The translations under genes and the position numbers were made by a program. The notes beneath the pieces are model-generated. The model had not been told where the DNA came from. It saw only the letters and a list, made by a program, of their open reading frames with translations, and searched no databases. From Watersipora subatra (Eukaryota > Bryozoa > Gymnolaemata > Cheilostomatida > Watersiporidae), in assembly GCF_963576615.1 (NCBI RefSeq), contig NC_088708.1:45309196-45373195 (forward strand): a stretch of DNA of 64,000 nt, given 5' to 3'. This document shows positions 11,894 to 23,909 of the stretch, piece after piece. The first letter of the stretch is position 1. Every line of letters begins with the position of its first letter.

Positions 11894-13680
11894 ACTAGTT
11901 TGCCATTAGAAGATGTCAGTTGTGTCAAAAAATAGAAAAAATGACTAGCCTTTCATAAACTCCCAAAAATTGGAAAGCTACCTATTGGTGCAAGCATTGG
12001 AGTATTGATATACCCAGATGAATGTTATGAGCTCTAGTCTCATCAAAAATATATATTTTTCCTAACTGTATTCCGACGATGGATAAATGAAAAGTCAGAC
12101 AGACACCGCTTTCACCTTGTTAGTTAGCAACAACAAGTATCAATCAGTCTTTTGTTGCTTTTATTTACTTCACCTTCTTGTTTGTCTCCAAATTCATGTC
12201 TACTGCCAATTAACCAGAATGTTTTTAATTGTTTAATCGGTTGATATGAGCATTAAAGTGGAAATTTTACCTGAGCTAGTAATTATTTCAGTTTTCTTGA
12301 ATAGTGTTACAAAAACGAACTGTAACAAACAGGCGCAGTGGCACTTGCATGCCAATGGCAGAGTAACTTTATTGTAAAAGCACATGCCATAATCGTGTAA
12401 ACCAAGGCTGAAAATCTGTTCTACTAGAAACTTCTGAGCTATTTAAAGGACTTTAATAATGTCTATATAATCTCAGATTTTTTGAATTTTTTTAAAGTGC
12501 TCGAAAGGGCAACTTCATGTTTTTTTGTCCCAGCATTGAACCTTCTTCAAATAGATTACAATTTTTGGAGAAAAGCCGTCTGCACAGCAATTGAAGGCTC
12601 ATGTTGTTCGTTGGAGCTTAGGACATATTATTTTAGTGTTAATTGTGTTTTAGTTGTATCATGCGTATTTTGGAAGAAAACATTAAACCTAGAAAGAGTA
12701 ATTTAAAGTGGTCTAAAAACATGCGAGTTATAAAGCAAGCTGACTTATTTTTAATAATCCTAGCTTAGACAACTGAAAAAATTATTTCTGTAAGAAATGA
12801 CATCTTGAAGCATATTTGTTAAAAAAATTATTTGCTTGCAAAATCTGTTGGTCTAAACTTTTCTTGATTTTGCTGGACTTGCTGGACGTACTATTTTAGT
12901 GTTAACCCTTTGGCAGAGAAACGACTAAAATGTCGTTTACCGGTTGCGTGAAGAAACAAAATTTATGTCGCTTTCGGTAGACGTTTATAAAACTGTCGCC
13001 TAGTAACGTTAAACAAAGGATATGAACACTAGTAAGTTTTAAATATCATCAACAATATATCGGTTGATGATTTACAATATGAAATGATTATCTGAGAGGC
13101 TTTGATTTGTGCTAAAAACTAAACAAATTGCCTCTCCTTGAAAAAGAATAAAATTTGGAAAAAACAGTCAACATCAGCTCGACTTTCAAAACGGTAAAAT
13201 AAAAGATTATTTGATCCTGCGATCATTAGTGACTTTTTGTTTGATCAGAATCAAAATAATTCAAATAATAGAAGTGATGTAAACTTTTTGGATTTTTAAT
13301 AAACTTGGAAAATATAGGGAAAACGATCGTTGTGGTGTCAAATGCCTTCCAACGCTAAGTCGGTTAATATGCATCTGCAATGTGAGATTTCAAAATTTGA
13401 TCACTGGCCATTTAAGAAGAACTAAATAGTTTTAGTGTAATCAGTGTTAATAATACAAATAAAATCCACATTGATCGAAAAGTGTGCATGAGGATCTTGT
13501 CTGTTTATATTTGCCTCCAGTGTCACCTGCCTACAATAAATGATTTTAGTTTACATAAAACCTGTTGTTATTCAATAAAAGCACTGATTCAATTTATGCT
13601 ACTTCTATTTCAGCTCATCAAAAATTGGTAAACTTGCAATGAATCTATGTACTTATTTTATATATTTAGCTCTTCATCTT
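11894..13680. other. No gene seen; possible isolated transposon end
   Basis: Nothing coding could be supported. At 12902 a TTAA is followed by ccctttggcagagaaacgac and then a small hairpin (aacgac...gtcgtt), which resembles a piggyBac-type terminus, but no partner end was found downstream. Confidence 0.35.
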
Positions 13681-14438
13681 AAGCTTTCTTAAATTGCAAT
13701 TGAGGTCCGTAAAAGTCGACGATAATTTTTTGCGATAGATGTAAGAAATAGAGTAGTAGTCATACCACAAGTTCATGATTTTTGAACAATTTATTACTTC
13801 ATTCTTTAATAAGTTGAAAATGCTAAGACAGATTAAAAAAATTATTGATTTTGTTGGAAGAGAGGAAATTTGAATTGCCATTTGATGTTATAAAAAATTG
13901 CTAAAACATTTGATGACCAGGATTCACAAGAGCACTTTTAATTGTATCATAGTTTGGAAAACATAATATTATTACAGGAGCAGACAACTCAAGAATTCAA
14001 GTGAGCAAGAGTGTTGCCTAAAACGGTTAATACAAATGGTTGTTTAGTTATAGCTAAAAGGCCAGTGTGCCTGGTAGTGGTAGCATCATTACCATATCAA
14101 TCTATATAGAACAACGTAATACACTTTTTATTAGAATACAACATATTTTGTTATACAAATCGCTATTCTCATAAATGTAATGGCTTTTGTTAAAGACCTA
14201 ACTTTTACCAATGAATGTGTGTGCCCTCAGGTTAGAATGGCCCCTATTTTTGAACCACACCGCCTATGAGATTTTTATAAACATATCAATCAACAGAACT
14301 TATTACATATAATGATGCAAAGAAAAAGCTAAAAGTGTGTTGCAGTGTGAGCTCGGTCGTGTTCTCAGCCTTTTCCGCTAATAACATAGGAAGCAATCAG
14401 TAATCCATTTTCAAAAGTCTATTGATTGCCCATTTCTG

Positions 14439-14516
14439 AAACCTTGGTAACTTTAAAGGTCTGACACGGCTGGTTAAGTAACCAGCCGTGTCAGACCTTT
14501 AAAGTTACCAAGGTTT
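14439..14516. repeat. Perfect 38-bp palindrome, 2-nt loop
   Basis: The left arm 14439-14476 and right arm 14479-14516 are exact reverse complements around an AG spacer; the arms begin aaaccttggtaactttaaag. It lies inside the extra segment of the right inverted-repeat arm. Confidence 0.97.
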
Positions 14517-14540
14517 TTTTACTACACTTGTAGTAAAAAA
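14515..14540. repeat. Second hairpin, 12-bp arms
   Basis: ttttttactaca, ct, tgtagtaaaaaa. Perfect, and placed immediately after the 38-bp palindrome, overlapping its end by two bases. Confidence 0.9.
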
Positions 14541-16149
14541 CGAAATTGCGAGAACAAAAATATGTGCTCCCAAAAACGGAAAATCCCAGGTCGGTGAGGG
14601 TTGTTAACATGTTTTCTATTGGTTCAATGCAGGCAGATGATTCTTTTCTTTCAAATAGGTACACATATGACAGGCTAATTAATCAGCTACTCAATAAAAA
14701 TGTGTTTTATACAAACATATTTGTAAGAGCCATAGAACATTGATCTTGGCTATACGAGTATGTTGTGCCGAGCTGCACTGCCTGTTGTATGTAATTGTTG
14801 TTTCAGCCTGTTGCAAGTAAATATTGTTTCTTTTTTAGATCAGCTGTCTCAATGAAGTTCTGCTTGGCTTTTAAATTGGCATCCCACTGTGTGGTCGTGT
14901 TTCAGTCAGTGTTTTTCACCTCCGTGTTTCAGGTCGCAAGCAGAATTTCGCGATAGTAAAAGTACTTAGATGATACACCCTAAGATGCATTCAAAACAGT
15001 ATTGTACGATAGCTTAGTGCTATAGACTACAACCCTATTCTGGTGTTTTAAACTATTGCCAGTTAGGAGTGTGGTAAGTAGCAGCTAAAGCTAAATGTCT
15101 TTATTATATAAAATACCTAAATACTGGCAAGGCAGAAGCGCATGGAAAACATTTAACTATAGAAACTGTTCATAGCAAGATATCCCTTTTGCTGCCATAT
15201 GCGCATTTATGCAAAGTGTATGGCCAACTGTCATATGCACACTATAGCAAATTTTCAAGCAGTCGCATAGTAACTTAATTTTATTACTTGTTGATAACAT
15301 AACCAACGACCTTTAGTACTTTTATAGTATTGACAGTGTTGTCTAAATATTTTTCTATGAAAGTTGCATAAATTCGCAAGTCTGTTTTAAGTCTTTGTTT
15401 GGAAAATTTCAACTCGGAAACGCTCATCTTTTTTTCAACATTTGAACTATTTAGCGTTATTATGGCCTTCGCAAGTTCCTCGCGACTTAAAAAACAAAGA
15501 GTTACATATGTTGATGAAATTGCAGCCAATTCAAAATCTGGCTTAGTAATTAGAAAGATAATGAAAGACGCAGCACTAACTCTGACGGTAATCTGCTAAG
15601 TTCTGACGGAAATAATAGTTTTGTAAGTGTAAGTAAAATTGGAGATGATCATTTTAGTTTCATTGCGATCACAGCTTTACATAGGTTTAGTAATGCACAA
15701 AGCATAAACATGTCGATTTGGTGCATAGCTCTGGTAACACGTTTGCAAAATAAAATGTTACAAACATGTTTTAGAGTTTGAAGTTTAAAAAACCCGTGAA
15801 CATACCATGAAGTAAAATCACGATCTTTCAGTAAAATGACTGACAGTAAGCCGATGCTTAATTGGTACATGGATGGCAGCAATAGGCATATCTAAACACA
15901 CCAACCTTAGAGTGTTAAAGGCCAACTGAATAATAAGGGATTTTTATACAATTAAATAGTCAATCTGTGCATGAAAAAACATTGACTGTTAGACAGTTAA
16001 TAGTTTTATTCAGCTCAAGAGTTGGACTAAACTTGGTTTGTACTAAAAATACCATGGCAGTCTAGAGTGCGATAAAATATTGTCAGTTGCAATAATTAAA
16101 CATTCAATTATTGCAAACTATTGCAAGAAGGTCAATTAGCACAATTGTT

Positions 16150-16265
16150 ATTGTGTCAGTCTAACGCGTTGAATCTTGCAAGTTTAAATCCTATGTGACA
16201 CAATTTTTTTTTCTGATTTCCAACTGTGGCTTTAGATGGACATATACTGTTCTCATAATAGTACA
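16150..16265 (+). mobile_element. SINE-like fragment
   Basis: The body gatttccaactgtggcttta, followed by gatggacat and ctcataatag, matches the body of the SINE at 31150-31300 (ccaatcgtggcttgggatgg). The upstream part has weak tRNA-like boxes (gtttaaatcct). Diverged. Confidence 0.5.
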
Positions 16266-16869
16266 GGCTGAATGTGTACAATGTTGTTGATTTTTGTGCG
16301 TTTTGCTTAGAAGGGAAAGGAACAGTACCGCTGTAATTGTTGGTTTGTAAAATAGAGCTTTTCTTAATCCAACTATTTATTACATATTATATTTCAATGA
16401 TACCATTCTTAACTAAGATTTGAACAAAGAAGCATTAGCTTGAAATAAATCACTGATGATAATCATTGTTTTTAATTTTACTGAGCGAAATGATTTGTGT
16501 TAACCACAACATTAAAACAAACTTTTTCAAAGAAAAGCTTATTGATTAAAGTTTTATTGTTAGGTGGAACATCAGCATACTTAGAATTGCAATATCTTTA
16601 GGAGAAATGTAATTATGCAGTTTCAGTAGGAAGACATCTTCTGTGCCACACCTACATGTAGTAGTGCTGCCAAAGTAACCCGCTGCAAGAGCTTCCTTTT
16701 AAAGTTCAGGTCCATTTCCTAAGTATTTTGAAACAATGTGATGGAACACACTTTTTAGTAATTAATGTTAGAAAACCTCCTTGATATTTTGGGAAAGTCT
16801 GTAAAATGGGTAGGGTTCAAAATTCTCCTAATTTTCAACTATACAACTTACTAAATGGTTTCTTTGCAG

Positions 16870-17196
16870 GAAGAGCAGCAACTCTACCCGTTGAAGCATA
16901 GTGGGCTAGAATGCCTGACCTTCAAACGACAGGTTGTTGTTCAATTTCCAAAAAGGTCTCCAGTGACAGGAAAGACATCCAAGCTTGAAGTTCTTTCTGC
17001 AACTGGGCGTGTCTGCAATCAGCAAAGTTCCCTTGCCAATTACTTTAGAGATGTCTTGCTAGAATATTATTGTAAAAAATTGTGCCTAGCCGTTGGTTAC
17101 ACTAACCATAACATATTGCACTACACTCAACATGCAAGGGACTGCTCACACAAATCGCAAGACAATTATTGTAGCAGCAGTGTTTTGAAGCTCTAA
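16870..17196 (+). CDS. Candidate terminal exon of an unidentified gene
   Basis: The open frame follows a good splice acceptor (tttctttgcag ending at 16869), runs about 108 residues from EEQQLYPLKHSGLECLTFKR to a TAA, and is followed 16 bases later by an AATAAA (17213-17218). That arrangement is what a last coding exon plus polyadenylation signal would look like. I recognise no family, and no upstream exon in phase was found. It contains several Cys and His residues near the C-terminus but no clear zinc-finger spacing. It could equally be a chance open frame or a non-coding RNA exon. Confidence 0.25.
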   Translation, partial: EEQQLYPLKHSGLECLTFKRQVVVQFPKRSPVTGKTSKLEVLSATGRVCNQQSSLANYFRDVLLEYYCKKLCLAVGYTNHNILHYTQHARDCSHKSQDNYCSSSVLKL

Positions 17197-18570
17197 AACT
17201 TTATTTGACAGAAATAAATCAGATAATCCATTTTTGTTGACAAAAGGTTTGATGCTATGCTTTGTAAATCATTCAATTTTCAATATTTTGGTATTGCAAC
17301 AACTGTTCGGGCTGCTTTTGATGGTTGGTTCCATTTTCACAAAAGACCTTTAGGTTCATACAAACTCATTGTTTGTAATAATATTGTCTTTGTCATTGTT
17401 GCACTCAATTAAACTATTTGTTTGACACGCCTATATTAAGCTTATAACATCTCTAAACTCTACTCCCTAAAGGGGCCGCTTATGAATTCATTTTTTCTTT
17501 TGACTAAGAATGATATTTTGAAATGAAAGTGTTGACCAATGTTGATAAATGCGAGATGAATATCTATGTAATCTTCACAGTGTGTTCAAAGTTACTCCTT
17601 GGTTTCATCGAAGGCTCCTATCGTAAACTTTTTTATAATTCAAAGGCCACCACATGCTATCTTTTCCAGTTTTGTTTGCTAGTAGCAATGATTGGATTTG
17701 ATGAACATGTTTTAGTAACGAAAGTGGTCACAGTTCATGTTTGAAATTTATGTTTTGAACATTTTAGCTCTGTGAATGTGACGGGCATATTTGCAGCATG
17801 CTTGAATATATGCGATGCTTTAATATATGATCACAAAGTGTATTTGTTTCTATGTGAAAACTATGATGATCTCGATACCAATCCGATCATTATTGCAACT
17901 TGTTTAAAACTAACAAAATGCTAGTTCTTGTGTTGCTTAACACGAACAAGCTATAAAGGGTGAAACAAAATTTTCATGTGGATAAACAATATGACAAACA
18001 TTTGATCAAAGCACAAAAATATTTGCCAATAAGTCTTTTTTTGGCATTAGTTGACCAAAGTCCTGAAAACCGAATTAGTTGGCATTTGCAACCTATTATT
18101 AAAACATTTTATCTAATAATCAAGGTTCATTGCAACTAAAATCCTTAAAATTAAATATCATATGGAATTTAGCTAAATTCATATAAAAAGAAGTAATGTA
18201 GACCTTGACACTAAGACTATCTAATGCTAGACATAAAAAACCTAATAGGAGTCCATGAAATTAAAGAGAAGATAATTGCTTGTGCAAAAGAGAAAACAAC
18301 TCCAAATTTTGTATAAAAAATTCAATTTATGCGCTAATGGGAGGCCCTCCAATTCATACTACAGAGCCTCCCAACCTGCAAAATTTTCCAAAATGTTGCA
18401 TTCTCCGGCAAAATTTTTGCAAAATGCAAAATAGATACGTATGCGATCAGCATGACGAGTAGAGTTGTTTTAGCATGTTTTTAGCGAAGCCTCCTATCAG
18501 AAGCCTCCTATTATCCAAAAGCCCTATATCGTGGATATATTTTCCAAAGTGGCCTCCTATTCACTACAAT
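17197..18570. other. No gene seen
   Basis: AT-rich sequence. A segment at 18340-18560 repeats short cctccta/cctccca words (gaggccctccaa, agcctcccaac, aagcctcctat twice, tggcctcctatt) but has no longer period. Confidence 0.4.
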
Positions 18571-18573
18571 TTG

Positions 18574-18780
<207 letters not shown>

Positions 18781-19007
18781 AACTATTTGTCAACAAATTC
18801 AGCTGTTTGAATAATCGGACTGCTAAGTTAGACTCTCATGAATTCAACTTGTTATTACCTTTGCCATTTTCAGCTGCAGTTTCGATCTTTTCAGCATAAG
18901 AAAGTGCCTACCGATCTGACAGTGGAAGATTAATACCAGTGTCACATATGCCAACATTTAGAGACTAGCAAAACTCAACAACAGAAATCTATAAATACAT
19001 TCCTTAC

Positions 19008-19194
19008 CAGCCTCCAGCCCTCTGGGCACTTCAGCTACTCTTTGTGGATTTTCAATTTCGTGTGTCTCTCCCCGTTTATTTTTGTTACTAACCGTAGTTG
19101 CTATATCAGCCAACTGATTGAGTGACCAGCTGCCCCTGCTCAATTCTATTAGAATGCCAGCCTTATTGTACACATTTTTTGCAAACTTGATCAT
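19008..19194 (-). CDS. Unidentified coding-like segment with splice donor
   Basis: On the minus strand an ATG-started frame (MIKFAKNVYNKAGILIELSR...) runs 62 codons with balanced, hydrophilic composition and ends at a consensus donor, GAGGCTG|GTAAGG. The composition looks more protein-like than the surrounding frames. No family recognised. It could be a first exon, or a gag-like or other remnant belonging to the retroelement cluster that begins 2 kb away. Confidence 0.22.
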
Positions 19195-19309
19195 GGTGAG
19201 GTTGAGATGCTATGCTTGTGAAGTAAACCTCACCTGGACATCCGCTGTGGCAGCACCTGAAAACATCAAAAGAACTCATAGACTGAAGAAGCTACATCTT
19301 CTGTAAGGA

Positions 19310-20990
19310 ACATACAGCAGTATTCACACGGGTTACCATGTCAATATTACTCTGGGGAACTGACTACTTATGCACATTAAAAGCCAGAAGAGCAAGCCCG
19401 CTTGCATCAAAAACTTTCCATGTGAGAGCACAACTCCCTTTCTCATAGTTTGCTCCGCGACCTCCTTATTAGAGTTGGCGGTGTGTCAAATGCTTCTTTT
19501 CAGAGTTAGGATTCTTTAAGAGCATGTCCGTCTAATATACTCCACAATGATGCGTTAAGCTCTCTTTACTATCCATTTCACTTGCACCAATTAGAGCGAA
19601 TTTTAATTTTGAAGTTTTAATTTTGAAATATTTTGAATTTAAAATTGATATTTATAATCTTAAAACAGGATCAACTCTAAAAACCAGCAGCGGGCATTTT
19701 GGAACATTGTAATATTTTCACGTGATATTTATCATAGCACTGAATGCTCTATCACATCTCTGTACTTAGAAAACTGCAACTCTTAAAGGTATAGTAACAT
19801 GGTTAGTTCTAGTGTTAAGCTGTTATACTAGACATGAGTTGATAGAATACCTAAAATATGCAATTCAGTGGTGGTGGTAAAAAAGATGGCCAAGAAACCA
19901 ATAACTACAAAATCAACTCTAGTAGCTGTTCACCAGGATTACCATTTCAGTTCAAGAAGATTGTTTTATCATTTGAGACTAATTGAAAGTTTTGCACACT
20001 TTGCCATTCTTATGGTATAAAAACGAGAAAGTAATCTTGTGCAATAATCAAAGAGCATCAGCTTTATGTGCCTCAAAATCTATCATTGTAACTAACAATC
20101 TACATGTATATCGTGGCTCTTGTTTGTGTTTAAAAAATGCTTTGAGAAGGTAAAAATATTTAGAAGAGCAACTTTATATGTACATTGCATGGTCTAGCTG
20201 TCACAGGGTACAGATAAATGAGCAAAAACAAAATGATGGCAAACTGATAGATACTGTTCATCCATAGCTGTATCTGGAGCTAGTACATAATCCGCATGTA
20301 TAATCATCGTAATGATAGTTTGCATCTCGAGAATTAGTCAAAACTACAATGGACAACCTTGCTTGTGATGACATAGAAGTGTCTAAGCACAGCATCTTCA
20401 ACTGAAATAAAGAACTTACCAGCTGTATGCTCTCACTGTCTCTGAATAGCTATAACATGACTAGCGATTCACGGTACTTGCAAGTACCTAGTTGCTGCAA
20501 GCTTGCTGTATCTTATCATAGCTATACTATCAGCCTTCAGGTCATTGCCAAAAGTCAAATGTTGATAGTATGAAATACTTGGTCAAGCGTGACACTGAAG
20601 CATCAGTAAAGGTCATGCTCATCATTTAAAGGAAGCTGGAAATACTTATTTAAGATGTGCCGTGCCAGTCCCAGTCAGCTGCTCTGTGGTAGTCTATATG
20701 TATATATATGCATGTTGTATATAAACAATATACAGTAAAAAAATAGAAAGTACAAAGGTGTTTTGCCCGTGTTTGTATTCCTTCCTCTTTATATAGACAC
20801 TTCAGTGAACATCCCTTCTATATTGAGTGCCAAGCTGTCCATCTTCTGTCGGTAGTCCAGCTGATTCGAGTCGGGTCAGCGCAAATTGATAAAAAGGTGA
20901 TCCAGACACAAGGCTGGCTGGCCTGGACACATGGCTGGCTAGCTCCTACCACACACTTCCTCCCATTGGGAGTACCGTTTTCCTATCAGA
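19310..20990. other. No gene seen
   Basis: No coding signature on either strand. A short TA-rich tract lies at 20697-20735. Confidence 0.45.
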
Positions 20991-22320
20991 ACTCGGATAG
21001 GAGAGCCAGCTTAGCCCTGTGTTTCTGCGTTCCATACCCCAGCTGGCAGATATCTTCGCTCAGCAGTTTTTGCTGCGTATATTTGGTATCGCTTTATGCA
21101 GCGATCTCCAGCATAGCCTGGGCAGCCTTGGCCTAGTCATTTCAACTTGGCAGAATTGTCAAGCTCTCCATCTCTGGTGCTTCCTTAGAGGCTGGTTTTC
21201 TGGTCTACACCCCACAAAATTGGCCAATTTTCTAGACCTTAGACGGTTCATGGGACAAGGCTGTTCTGTCAGGGTTAGGGAATGCGGTTCCCTAGTCTTT
21301 TCTATTTTGCTGACCTGGCCAGCTGTCTTCCAGGTCAGGCTTTTATCTTTTGCGTTAAGCCTGTTAGCTGCCTTGATGGCTCCACCGTAGCCAGACCTCT
21401 GTTATCAGGGTGGATGTACAACGAGCAATCTTAATTCGGGGGTTCCAGCCCTTTTTGACTAGGAACTGGCTCTACTCCAGTCACTGCTCCAGAAAAAACA
21501 ATTGGCTCAAAGTCATGTGCTTTATGCCGTCATTGATGCTGTATCAATTAATCTCGGTGAGACGTGTTGCCACGCACATGGGTATACAAAAATGGCGAAA
21601 TGTTGCATTACCTAATGCCTGCATTTTTGGTTGCTAGATGCACCAATGCAGCATCTGCTGATTGGGTAAACTGGCAGATGCCATGCCAAGCTTCTTTGAC
21701 AGTGGTTGGGTACCTTTGATGTGCTTTCTGGTCTCCTCTTTCAACCCTCTCTTAGTTTTCTGGATTGCTGTAGCCTAGCACAACTCCTTGAGACACACGT
21801 GGTATGATGATATTCACTTTGGATAGAGGACTGCCCTGCCTTTCTATCAAATAAATGAGATTGGTCTAGGTCTTTGTGACCTGGTACAGTTCTATGAACT
21901 TTGACATTTGTTGGAAAGCTACACTCACTCGCCAGGGGTATACAAAGCGGCTCTTTCCTGTCTCCTTGTCAAATTCTTTTCTGAGCTTATTTGAGAGCAT
22001 CATGCGTGGTTTTCAATCAATCCTAGAGCTCAATGACATGCTCATAGGCCATAAAAAACTCAGTAGGGAGAGGGTAGCACAACTGGTCTGTAGGCCTTAG
22101 TTCTCTGACTAACATGAGTATTTTTGTCGTCCCTCTCTCTTTCTCTGGTTGTGGAGTGTGGTGAGCTTCTGTACACCGTTATTAGCTAGGAAAAAAACAA
22201 GCCTTACTCATCTTGGCTCATCAAGAGCAGCAGGGCCTGGAATGAGTCTCCTAGCCCCAAAATTCTTTTTAATATCTGGTTGTTTTGTCGGTAGTACGAT
22301 GTGGTGTGCATTTTGTTGAT

Positions 22321-22512
22321 TTACCAAAGCTGATAGAGTTCAGCCATTAACTGGCACTCAAACTTAGTTTCTTGGTTTGCGTGCACCAACTCAGACACTC
22401 CCAGATAACAGGATACCCTTTCATCAAGTGTGTTGGCTACTACTGGTGCCATGGCATCCGACAAGTTTAGAGCACCCTGGCATCTGATGAAGTGGTCCAT
22501 AGGCACCAACAC
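22321..22512 (-). pseudogene. Integrase core fragment with mutated catalytic motif
   Basis: A 63-codon open frame matches the centre of the Ty3/gypsy integrase core: a DAMAPVVANTLDERV segment, then a GVSELVHANQE segment at the place where families have I-H-S-D-Q-G, then TKFECQLMAELYQLW. The second catalytic aspartate of the DD35E triad is replaced (N in the HANQE context) and the following glycine is lost, so the enzyme could not act. Its continuation (HTTSYYRQNNQ, ALLLLMSQDE) lies at about 22200-22310. Confidence 0.8.
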
Positions 22513-22565
22513 TTATCCAGGGTAGCAGGGAGTAGGCTAACTAAGTCAGTGGCTAATTTTTATTA

Positions 22566-22680
22566 AAGCTGGCCGGCGTACTGTTTCTACCATGCTTCAT
22601 GGGCTGGCACATCTCACAACTCTTGACTAGTCTTTTTAACAATCGCCATCAGGTCGGGCTAGTACCAGGTAAATCAAAGG
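22566..22680 (-). pseudogene. Integrase zinc-finger (CxxC) fragment
   Basis: The minus-strand reading gives LVKSCEMCQPMKHGRNSTPA, the second half of the HHCC zinc-binding domain that precedes the integrase core. Upstream frames are broken. Confidence 0.75.
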
Positions 22681-23446
22681 GGTTTGTCGTCCTTCTCATT
22701 CTAGAGTCACCAAGGGCATGTGCCCTCTATGCCGAGAGGTTTTTGCCGAACTGACGGACATACTGTGCACTACCTCAGATAATTTTGTGAAGCCGCCCGA
22801 ACTTCCAGTATACCGTTAGGCCAGATTCTGAAAGAATCTCGAATGTTGTGCAGAATCTTCATCTCCTTGTCCCTTTCTTCAGCTGTTCTAAGGGCACCAC
22901 CTTTTCATCAGCAATTGTTCATTACATGGTCGCCTCCTGTTTAATAACTGTGGCTTGCAACCATGCTAATTCACCCTTCTGTCTTGTGCCTTTAGATGCT
23001 AATTGCGTTACATGGGAATAGCCAACTAAAAACTGTTGCGAATCCGACTTGGTCACTTCTACAAAGCTTCCAACGGTACCTTGGTCAATCTTACCACTTT
23101 TAAGACTGAAATGAAGCTGCTTTAGACTCAACTCTACTATTTTTATGGGACTATCAATAGTGCTTAGGATCTATCCTACCACTTTTAAAGTAGGAGACAC
23201 TTTTGGGCAACTAACTGAAAGCTGTCTCATTTTTGGCTTGGTAATTTCAATAGGTCTACCTATAGTTCCTCTGATCAATTTTGCTATTTTTAAGGTAAGA
23301 GACACTCCCAAGCAACCAACTAGTGTTTGTATGGTTCAGTCCTCAAGAGTCGGTACTTTCTGGTCCTTCTTGGTCAGCACTGTCTGCATTAGTTCTTTAT
23401 CCGTCAGCTCGATAAGCTCACACTAGTAACAGTCCTTGCACATTTG

Positions 23447-23860
23447 CCTGCTGCTCAGGCCATCTGCATTCCCATGCTTTCTGTTGGTCCAGTGTTCTAG
23501 TGTGTACTAAAACTTGGCCAGTATTTTCAACCATTGAGCCACTTGGTTGGAAAGTTGACTACTCTAACATAGCCATCAAAGAGTAAGAATAGCTATCCAT
23601 AAAAGTAATTCCTAGCTATACAAATACGGTCTAAAATGTTTTACAGCTTTGGTCACTACCAGTACCTCCGTTTGCATAACACAGTAGTTTTGCTCTAGAG
23701 GTGTCATAGTTTTGCTGATAACTTTTGTCTCACCTTCTGAAATTTAAGACAGCACTGCGCCTATGCCATATCCGCAGCGGCTGGCATTGATATCCAGAAT
23801 ATACTGTTTTTAGGACTTGTGGTATTTCAGGACAAGGGCTCTTTATCAGGCTATTTTTAG
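23447..23860 (-). pseudogene. RNase H fragment of the Ty3/gypsy element
   Basis: The minus-strand reading contains ILDINASRCGYGIGAVLS, the usual D-A-S-x-x-G-x-G-A-V-L motif; then KTMTPLEQNYCVMQTEVLVV and KAVKHFRPYLYS; and, after a gap, YTLEHWTNRKHGNADGLS, where the family has the N-x-x-A-D-x-L-S-R end motif. Several stops interrupt it. Confidence 0.85.
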
Positions 23861-23909
23861 GGCTTCGCCTTGGCTGTCAGCTTGTGCAGTGGTCAAGCTA
23901 TCATAGCAA

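Larger units (their letters stand above)
13690..14790 (-). repeat. Right arm of the ~1-kb inverted repeat pair
   Basis: Reverse complement of 2829-3813. It lacks the 125-bp internal duplication of the left arm and instead carries an insertion of roughly 260 bp (about 14420-14680) holding two perfect hairpins. Distance between the arms is about 10 kb. Confidence 0.8.

Noticed and set aside
12902-12960. piggyBac-like terminus TTAA-ccctttgg
   Set aside because: No inverted partner with TTAA could be located, so an element cannot be defined.
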